Part shown: piece by piece, positions 16,677 to 22,013 of the stretch
Layout of the letters: each line of letters starts with the position of its first letter
Position numbering within the stretch: the stretch's first letter is position 1
From: a virus
Virus record (IMG/VR): IMGVR_UViG_3300047476_001434
Coordinates: 1-55,791 of that record
Direction: 5' to 3' (one strand)
Length of the DNA stretch: 55,791 nucleotides
Program-made: the position numbers and the translations under genes
The notes under the pieces: model-generated
The model's database searches: none
What the model was told of the DNA's origin: nothing
Seen by the model: only the letters and a program-made list of their open reading frames with translations

Positions 16677-17747
16677 ATGAAGAAACATATATTATTATTT
16701 TTAATAATTCTACTTACAAACATTTTATCATCTCAAACATTATATCGTTATGATAATGTAGAATCATTTGACCCCGATTGGTCAGGAATATGGTGGACAC
16801 CTATTGCAACAACAAATTATTATACAAACGCTTCAGTTAGTCCTACAACAAGTGCGGTTCTTTATGGGACAGGAGGTGGGTCGACTGCTTATGAAACAGA
16901 TTGGTATTCATTTCCAAATTTGGTTGTTAATCCAAATAATGATTATTATTTTACGTTTAGATTAGCGTCATATAGATTTACATCAACTAATACTACAAGA
17001 GGTGTTGATAACGCCGATTATATTACGGTACAATTAAGTACTGATGGTGGTACTGTATATAATAACGAATTACGAATCACGGGGAATGCAAATGCTTTTT
17101 GGAATTATAATACAAATGCGTCTTATACTAAAACCGCAAATGGAACACTAACAACAATAGGACCTTCTGCGGGTGGTGATAGAACCTCAACAGGGGACGG
17201 TTATTCAGTTATAAGATTAAATATCCCGCCAAATACTTCCAACATCGCTATAGATATCTTTGCAAGAGCTAACGCCTCAGGTGAGGAATGGTGGATGGAT
17301 AATTTTGAATTATATGAAATAGTTAACGACCCTTTACCTGTTGAATTAATTTATTTTGAAGGTTCCGAATATTATTCTTTTAATCTATTAAAATGGTCCA
17401 CCGCATCAGAACATAATTCAGATTATTTTAGAATTGAAAGGAGTACTGATGGCGAAAAATGGGAGAGTGTAGGAATCAAACCTGCATCAAGTAATAGTAA
17501 CACCAAAATAGACTATAGTTATCTTGATTCGTTTGATGATTTCCTTATTCATTATTACAGATTAGTTCAAGTAGATTACGACGGTCAGTATAAAATGTAT
17601 GGACCAATTTCATTAGATAATACAAAAACGTTTAAAAAAATAATTGGTTATGTTAACTTATTAGGACAGTCAGTTCAAAAAAATAGTGAAGGTATAATAC
17701 TCGAGGTTTATGAGGACGGTACAACTAGAAAAATAATAAACTATTAA
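16677..17747 (+). CDS. Secreted protein with Bacteroidetes T9SS-cargo-like C-terminus
   Basis: 356 aa. The first ~20 residues are a typical signal peptide (MKKHILLFLIILLTNILSSQ). The middle (~25-215) is beta-rich with aromatic and Asn/Thr-rich strands, possibly a jelly-roll/adhesion fold. Residues ~220-310 match the pattern of the Ig-like module common in Bacteroidetes secreted proteins (PLPVELIYFEG, LLKWSTASEHNSDYFRIERS, YYRLVQVDYDG). The last ~40 residues (VNLLGQSVQ, GIILEVYEDGTTRKII) resemble the second half of a type IX secretion sorting domain. It stands alone between terminators within a head/structural region, like a moron gene. It may alter the host surface or be a secreted effector; acquisition from a Bacteroidetes genome is likely (inference). 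Confidence 0.75.
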   Translation: MKKHILLFLIILLTNILSSQTLYRYDNVESFDPDWSGIWWTPIATTNYYTNASVSPTTSAVLYGTGGGSTAYETDWYSFPNLVVNPNNDYYFTFRLASYRFTSTNTTRGVDNADYITVQLSTDGGTVYNNELRITGNANAFWNYNTNASYTKTANGTLTTIGPSAGGDRTSTGDGYSVIRLNIPPNTSNIAIDIFARANASGEEWWMDNFELYEIVNDPLPVELIYFEGSEYYSFNLLKWSTASEHNSDYFRIERSTDGEKWESVGIKPASSNSNTKIDYSYLDSFDDFLIHYYRLVQVDYDGQYKMYGPISLDNTKTFKKIIGYVNLLGQSVQKNSEGIILEVYEDGTTRKIINY

Positions 17748-17750
17748 CTG

Positions 17751-17779
17751 AATGGGGAATAAAATCCCCATTTTTTTTT
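17751..17779 (+). terminator. Rho-independent terminator
   Basis: Stem AATGGGGA/TCCCCATT with an ATAAAA loop, then a long T-run. It isolates the secreted-protein gene. Confidence 0.9.
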
Positions 17780-17789
17780 AAACTACGTG

Positions 17790-17797
17790 ATATTTAT
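17790..17797 (+). promoter_or_regulatory. Late-promoter-like motif ATATTTAT
   Basis: 19 nt before the ATG at 17817. It probably serves the three-gene group up to the terminator at 19829. Confidence 0.55.
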
Positions 17798-17816
17798 TTA
17801 ATAAAACAATATTGTT

Positions 17817-18836
17817 ATGAAAAAACTATATTTCTTAAACGAAGAAGAAAAAGAAAGAATATTAAAACTTCACGAGAACGCAACATCAAAACAATACTTA
17901 TCTGAAATAGATACAGGTTCCGCATTAGGAGGAGCGGCTGCGGGTGCAGCAATTGGTTCAGCATTTCCTGTTGTAGGTACAGTAGCAGGGGCTCTAATCG
18001 GTGGCGCTTTAGGTTTAATCAGAGGTTCAGGTGGTTCTTATAACGGGGTTGAGAAAATATTCCAAGCTTGTAAAAATACAAAAGAAGTAGGTAAATCTAC
18101 CATGGCAGGTGCAACTTTAGATTCAATCGCAAAAGGTGTTTATGATGCCGTTAGGGTTTGGAGTGGAACTGATGAAGATGCGATTAAATCAAGTTTATCT
18201 AAAATTGCAACAATTCCTGATTTATGTGCGGTTATTAAAAGATATGAAGAAAATTACCCTGGTTATACGTTATTAGGTGATTTAGATGGTGATATTGATA
18301 CCGACTCTGAATGGAATGAATATGTTTACCAACCATTATTGGCGGCAAAAAGAAAAACTGAAGAGATTTCAGCAAATATTAAAGCTACCGCAAATGGTAC
18401 GTCAGGAAAAGGTGCGGTTAAAGGAATGATGTCAACAGTTTACGCAAAAATGAAACCTGAAATACTTAAACTTCAACCTAATTGGGCGAAATATGATTGT
18501 ATATTTAATCATCCTGAAGCAGTTCCTTCTAAAATGTCCAATGGTAGTTGGGCGATTAAAATCGGTAACTCATATTACTATGATGCGGGTAGATACAAAT
18601 CACCTGATGGTACAATGAAAAGTTATACATGTCCATCAAGTGGAGGAGGAAATAAAGCGGCGGTCGCAACAACAAAAACTGCGACTACAAAAACGGCAAC
18701 GACAAAATCATCAGGTCCTAGTCCTGTAACAACATCTAACATTAAACAAATCCAAAAAATTATTGGTGTTGCAGAAACAGGTATTTTTGACGATGCCACT
18801 AAAGCGGGTGTTAAAACAAAATTAGGAATTAAATAA
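17817..18836 (+). CDS. Glycine-zipper protein with C-terminal PG-binding-like repeat; possible packaged protein
   Basis: 339 aa. A short N-terminal leader with charged helix (EEEKERILKLHE) ends in YLSE (residues 28-30), which fits [IL]xE prohead-protease cleavage. A glycine-zipper membrane segment follows (~35-68: GGAAAGAAIGSAFPVVGTVA), then a helical domain and a small aromatic domain (GSWAIKIGNSYYYDAGRY). A Thr/Ala/Lys linker (ATTKTATTK) leads to a C-terminal PG_binding_1-like unit (IKQIQKIIG, TGIFDDATKAGVK). The combination suggests a protein carried in the virion that meets membrane and cell wall at DNA entry (inference). It is first of three consecutive genes sharing leader type and PG-binding-like unit. 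Confidence 0.7.
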   Translation: MKKLYFLNEEEKERILKLHENATSKQYLSEIDTGSALGGAAAGAAIGSAFPVVGTVAGALIGGALGLIRGSGGSYNGVEKIFQACKNTKEVGKSTMAGATLDSIAKGVYDAVRVWSGTDEDAIKSSLSKIATIPDLCAVIKRYEENYPGYTLLGDLDGDIDTDSEWNEYVYQPLLAAKRKTEEISANIKATANGTSGKGAVKGMMSTVYAKMKPEILKLQPNWAKYDCIFNHPEAVPSKMSNGSWAIKIGNSYYYDAGRYKSPDGTMKSYTCPSSGGGNKAAVATTKTATTKTATTKSSGPSPVTTSNIKQIQKIIGVAETGIFDDATKAGVKTKLGIK

Positions 18837-18855
18837 AAAAAATATTAAAAGTATT

Positions 18856-19284
18856 ATGAAAAAACTTATAATAACTGAAGAAGAAAAGAAACATATTTTA
18901 TCAAGACATAATTCACCTATGTTTTTAAATGAAGCGAAAGATGCTGATGTAATAGCGATACAAACTGCGGTAGGGGTTACCGCTGATGGAAGTCTTGGTC
19001 CAAAAACTATTTCGGCGATATTATCTAAAATAGGTGGTAAACCATCGGCCGAAGTCACTACCCCTCAAACAACTACGGCACCTGCGGTTACAACGGGAGC
19101 AACAACTACGGCACCTGCGGTTACAACGCCTGAAACAACTACATCACCTGCGGTTACAACAGGAACCACTTTTTCAGCTGCACCTGTTGCAGGGGCGACA
19201 ACATTAGAAACCGCTTGTGGTAATAGAAAAACTAATAAAGATTTTAGACTTTGTAGAAAAGTATTTAATAAAACCGCTAAATAA
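18856..19284 (+). CDS. Small PG-binding-like protein with Thr/Ala/Pro repeats
   Basis: 142 aa. The leader (MKKLIITEEEKKHILSRH) ends in MFLNE before AKDAD (LNE 24-26), a fit to the [IL]xE cleavage pattern. A PG_binding_1-like unit follows (IQTAVGVTADGSLGPKTISAIL), then repeats of the type TTAPAVTTG (about 19070-19180) and a Cys-containing basic C-terminus (ACGNRKTNKDFRLCRK). It could bind peptidoglycan, or simply be a small packaged protein. Gene spacing (19 nt before, 9 nt after) shows one operon with its neighbours. Confidence 0.7.
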   Translation: MKKLIITEEEKKHILSRHNSPMFLNEAKDADVIAIQTAVGVTADGSLGPKTISAILSKIGGKPSAEVTTPQTTTAPAVTTGATTTAPAVTTPETTTSPAVTTGTTFSAAPVAGATTLETACGNRKTNKDFRLCRKVFNKTAK

Positions 19285-19293
19285 TATCAAAAA

Positions 19294-19809
19294 ATGAAAA
19301 ACCAAGATATATTAAATAATATTAATGAGATGAAATACCTTTTTGGGTACCAAAGAGGTAAAGTTATATCTGAACAATACATAAATGAAGAAGGTGAAGT
19401 TCAAGACTTTGTTGTGGGAGGAACCCAAAGTGTGAGTGTTGGTCCAACAACCACTCTTGCGGTTACTTCAACCCCTACTGCGGCGGCTTCAACAACAACT
19501 AAAACTACAAGAAAGGCGACAGGTCTTGAAGTACAAAAACTTTTGAACACTAAATATAACTTAGGATTAAAAGAAGACGGTGTGATAGGTCCATTAACTA
19601 GAGGAGCAATTATGACCGCATTAGAAGGAGGAAGTGTGGCTTCTTCATCAGGTTCGGCTTCAACTACCGCATCAACTACAGTTGCAGGTTCAACTACTTC
19701 GACAACAACAGTTGCGGGAACAACAACTCAAACATCAACTGCGGCGGCTGCTGGTAGTGGAGGTGTTGACACAAGTAAACCAGGTGGAGATGCAAGTGCA
19801 TTATTCTAA
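19294..19809 (+). CDS. PG-binding-like protein with Ser/Thr/Ala-rich tail
   Basis: 171 aa. The N-terminal leader contains KVISE (25-27) and YINE (30-32), both fitting prohead-protease cleavage. A Thr/Ala/Ser linker leads to a PG_binding_1-like unit (LEVQKLLNTKYNLGLKEDG, IGPLTRGAIM), then an almost pure Ser/Thr/Ala/Gly tail ending GGDASALF. It closes the three-gene group and is followed by a terminator. The shared plan of the three neighbours suggests duplication and divergence, although linkers differ. Role unknown; wall binding or virion packaging is inferred. Confidence 0.7.
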   Translation: MKNQDILNNINEMKYLFGYQRGKVISEQYINEEGEVQDFVVGGTQSVSVGPTTTLAVTSTPTAAASTTTKTTRKATGLEVQKLLNTKYNLGLKEDGVIGPLTRGAIMTALEGGSVASSSGSASTTASTTVAGSTTSTTTVAGTTTQTSTAAAAGSGGVDTSKPGGDASALF

Positions 19810-19828
19810 AAAAAAATAAAAAAATAAA

Positions 19829-19856
19829 AAAAAAGACCGAGAAATCGGTCTTTTTT
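19829..19856 (+). terminator. Terminator, probably bidirectional
   Basis: Stem GACCGA/TCGGTC with a GAAA loop, flanked by A-run and T-run, lies between convergent genes. The minus-strand gene ends at its right foot. Confidence 0.88.
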
Positions 19857-20100
19857 AGTTTATATCCATATCTTTATCAGATTCATCCTCAACCCTACTT
19901 AATATTCTGATACATTTAGAAATAACTTCAGACTCACCCAAAGTATAAGCATTCATATTATAGGCATATCTAACCGACTCTACTAACAAAAAAATTGCTC
20001 GTTCTCTATCCATAGAATCCAAAAGAGCTTCTAAATGGGTTTCATCTTGTAGTACAATCTTATTAAATAATTTACCGTATATATTGTTGTTATCGGTCAT
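19855..20100 (-). CDS. Small acidic protein, unknown function
   Basis: 81 aa from ATG 20100; a TTG further upstream (20115) is less likely because it lies inside the preceding gene. It is acidic and helical (HLEALLDSMDRERAIFLLVESVRYAYN), with no membrane segment. It follows the 20105 gene by 4 nt and shares its host-type promoter. A small cytosolic protein expressed early in infection is plausible from the promoter type (inference). No family recognised. Confidence 0.6.
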   Translation of the reverse strand: MTDNNNIYGKLFNKIVLQDETHLEALLDSMDRERAIFLLVESVRYAYNMNAYTLGESEVISKCIRILSRVEDESDKDMDIN

Positions 20101-20104
20101 AATG

Positions 20105-20533
20105 TTAGTTCTCAAAGGATTTATTTACCTTATCTAATATTGTAGATAAGGAATGGTTTATTTGTGATTTGATTTGGTTTTCCAAATCAATACGTATTTT
20201 CTCAGTCTTATTATCATACATCGATTCTAATCTATCCCATTCTCTTTCAGGTAGTTTGACATCATAATGATAAATATGATTTGTAAGACTAACTCTTCTG
20301 TCGTCAAGTATTACAAATAAATCCAAAGTAGAATTCTTTATATAACGTTTACCCGATAATGGGGCAATTAAGAATTTTGAATCCTGATGTCTAATTAAAC
20401 ATCTACATATACTAAGACAAGTTTTTTCATTATCATTTAAGGAGTCCTCTAAAGGTCTCATCATTCCGTACTTAGTTTTCAATATCCATTTAACACGGAA
20501 TTGTTTAATATATTTTCTTATTCTGTCTATCAT
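20105..20533 (-). CDS. Unknown protein with host-type promoter
   Basis: 142 aa from ATG 20533; the frame reaches 20569, but the promoter elements lie there. The N-terminus is basic (DRIRKYIKQFRVKWILKTKYG). A globular segment follows (FLIAPLSGKRYIKNSTLDLFVILDD) and then a helical C-terminus (WDRLESMYDNKTEKIRIDLE). It looks like an uncharacterised phage protein. Together with the 81-aa gene downstream it forms a minus-strand pair driven by a promoter with Bacteroidetes -7 and -33 elements, so it may be an early gene set among late genes. Confidence 0.62.
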   Translation of the reverse strand: MIDRIRKYIKQFRVKWILKTKYGMMRPLEDSLNDNEKTCLSICRCLIRHQDSKFLIAPLSGKRYIKNSTLDLFVILDDRRVSLTNHIYHYDVKLPEREWDRLESMYDNKTEKIRIDLENQIKSQINHSLSTILDKVNKSFEN

Positions 20534-20537
20534 AGTA

Positions 20538-20576
20538 CAAATATACGAATAAAGTAACATAAAAAACAAGTGTCAA
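20538..20576 (-). promoter_or_regulatory. Bacteroidetes housekeeping-type promoter
   Basis: On the minus strand the -7 box TATATTTG (20538-20545) ends 4 nt before the ATG. A TTG (20567-20569) lies 21 nt upstream of the box, with TTGACA beside it (20571-20576). This fits the TTG / TAnnTTTG pattern known for Bacteroidetes sigma-70 promoters and differs from the ATATTTAT motif. Confidence 0.55.
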
Positions 20577-20597
20577 GACTTTTTTTTATAAAATAAA

Positions 20598-20605
20598 ATA
20601 TTTAT
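20598..20605 (+). promoter_or_regulatory. Late-promoter-like motif ATATTTAT
   Basis: Only 5 nt before the ATG at 20611. It diverges from the host-type promoter at 20538-20576, so early-type and late-type promoters sit back to back. Confidence 0.5.
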
Positions 20606-20610
20606 CATAT

Positions 20611-21234
20611 ATGGACAAAGAAATTATCAGAAAAGTTTTAAACGAATATGTTAACGAGTCAAGTACTAATATTACCGCAGGACTTTATAACGGTCCTATG
20701 GAAATTGGTGCTAAGAAATGGAAAAATTCTGAATTAGGTCCATTTACTGAATTTGTTAAAAACAAACATAATAAAACCCAAATAAAAAAAACAACAAAAA
20801 AAAATATTAAAAGAACCGTTGGGGTTTGGGAAAAAAATAATGATGGGTCATATAATGTTGAGACTGAAGATGTTCATACTATTAATGAAGATTTAGGAGT
20901 TTGGTTTGGTACCAAGAAGAAACCTAAGGGTTCTAAACAACCTAAAGGTCCTTGGGTTAATATTTGTCGAAAAGTTGACGGTAAACATCCTCCATGTGGT
21001 AGACCTGACACAAATAAAGGTGGTTATCCTAAATGTAGAGCCGCAGGAGTTGCTGGTAAAATGAGTGATTCTCAGAAAAAAGCCGCGTGTCAACAAAAAA
21101 GAACTGCCGAGAAAAAAGACACACAAACAGGCAAGGGTCAGAAACCTATAATGACATCGTACAAAACAAAAAAGAAAAAGACCCAAAATGAGTCTTTATC
21201 TAAAATTATAAAAAATATTTTATCTGAATATTAA
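20611..21234 (+). CDS. Basic protein with DUF5872-like Cys domain
   Basis: 207 aa, very basic. It starts with a short helix ending VLNE (10-12), a possible cleavage site. Residues ~95-165 contain the segment GPWVNICRKVDGKHPPCGR, GYPKCRAAGVAGKMSDSQK, resembling DUF5872, a small Cys-containing domain found in phage and giant-virus proteins; I recall the pattern only. It ends with another amphipathic helix (SLSKIIKNILSEY). The stop overlaps the convergent gene in a shared TTAA. High Lys content and cleavage-site leader suggest a packaged DNA-associated protein (inference). Confidence 0.65.
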   Translation: MDKEIIRKVLNEYVNESSTNITAGLYNGPMEIGAKKWKNSELGPFTEFVKNKHNKTQIKKTTKKNIKRTVGVWEKNNDGSYNVETEDVHTINEDLGVWFGTKKKPKGSKQPKGPWVNICRKVDGKHPPCGRPDTNKGGYPKCRAAGVAGKMSDSQKKAACQQKRTAEKKDTQTGKGQKPIMTSYKTKKKKTQNESLSKIIKNILSEY

Positions 21235-21695
21235 CAGTAAGGAGATGAACATCTCTTTTTACCGTCAAGACCTGGTTTTTTACCTTTACATACTTGAACT
21301 GCATAACCATTAGCATAAGCACTTGGGTATACGTCAAATTTAGATTTTGCGGCGGCTTTACCTCTTGAGCAAAGTTTAGTACCTGATTTTTTTCTTCCTT
21401 CCATCATTACCGTATCTTTATCATCTATAGACATAGATAACTCCATACCATCTTTCTTTGATTCGTTCATAATAAAATCGAATACTTGGTCTAAAGTGTT
21501 TTTAGACTCGGCAATGTGGTCTTGAGCCCAATCATGACCGTTCTCCAAAATAGACTCGACCATATCACGGTCTAAGTCTAATAATAAATCACATTGTCTT
21601 CTCATTTGTTCTAAGTTTGAGAAGAACATGTATCGACTACTTTCGTAAGCCTCTTCTTTTAATACTCGTTTAATTATATTATTTAAATTTTTCAT
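21231..21695 (-). CDS. Small protein with conserved Cys-rich C-terminal domain
   Basis: 154 aa. The N-terminal helix MKNLNNIIKRVLKE (LKE 12-14) resembles the leaders of neighbouring genes. The middle is acidic and helical. The C-terminal ~52 residues (KLCSRGKAAAKSKFDVYPS, AYANGYAVQVCKGKKPG, CSSPYC) match a small Cys-containing domain seen repeatedly in phages and large DNA viruses; function unknown. It overlaps the upstream gene by 4 nt and ends in the TTAA shared with the 20611 gene. It is the last gene of the long minus-strand run. Confidence 0.65.
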   Translation of the reverse strand: MKNLNNIIKRVLKEEAYESSRYMFFSNLEQMRRQCDLLLDLDRDMVESILENGHDWAQDHIAESKNTLDQVFDFIMNESKKDGMELSMSIDDKDTVMMEGRKKSGTKLCSRGKAAAKSKFDVYPSAYANGYAVQVCKGKKPGLDGKKRCSSPYC

Positions 21696-22009
21696 ATATC
21701 TTCTTTTCCTAAGTTTAATGATTTAACATAAGCTCTATCTACATAGTCTATAAATTTCTTACCATAAATTTTGGCCATCCTATCCATAATTAATTGTGGA
21801 TTTTTTCTCATATACCTAATTATGTCAGGAGGAATTTGGTCCTCATATTTACCAAAGATAGACTCAATCTCTTTTTCTCTTGGTTGTTTCCTAACATTTG
21901 GTTCCACGGTAAATGAAGGTAAAATACCAATAGTATCGTCGTTTTCTTTGATAATACTATTGATAATTCTTTTAATATCAGATTCTGTAATCTTAACTAT
22001 TCTTTTCAT
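21692..22009 (-). CDS. Small protein with amphipathic leader
   Basis: 105 aa from ATG 22009. An in-frame ATG at 22030 overlaps the upstream gene, and the leader motif MKRIVKITESDIKRIINSIIKE favours 22009 (motif split here at residues 1-22). The leader ends in IKE and looks like the MK-[RK]-x-V-x-x-[TS]-E-x-[DE] amphipathic helices common at the ends of proteins in such phages. The rest is a mixed-charge globular segment (PPDIIRYMRKNPQLIMDRMA). Likely packaged or virion-associated by analogy; unproven. Confidence 0.6.
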   Translation of the reverse strand: MKRIVKITESDIKRIINSIIKENDDTIGILPSFTVEPNVRKQPREKEIESIFGKYEDQIPPDIIRYMRKNPQLIMDRMAKIYGKKFIDYVDRAYVKSLNLGKEDI

Positions 22010-22013
22010 ATTA

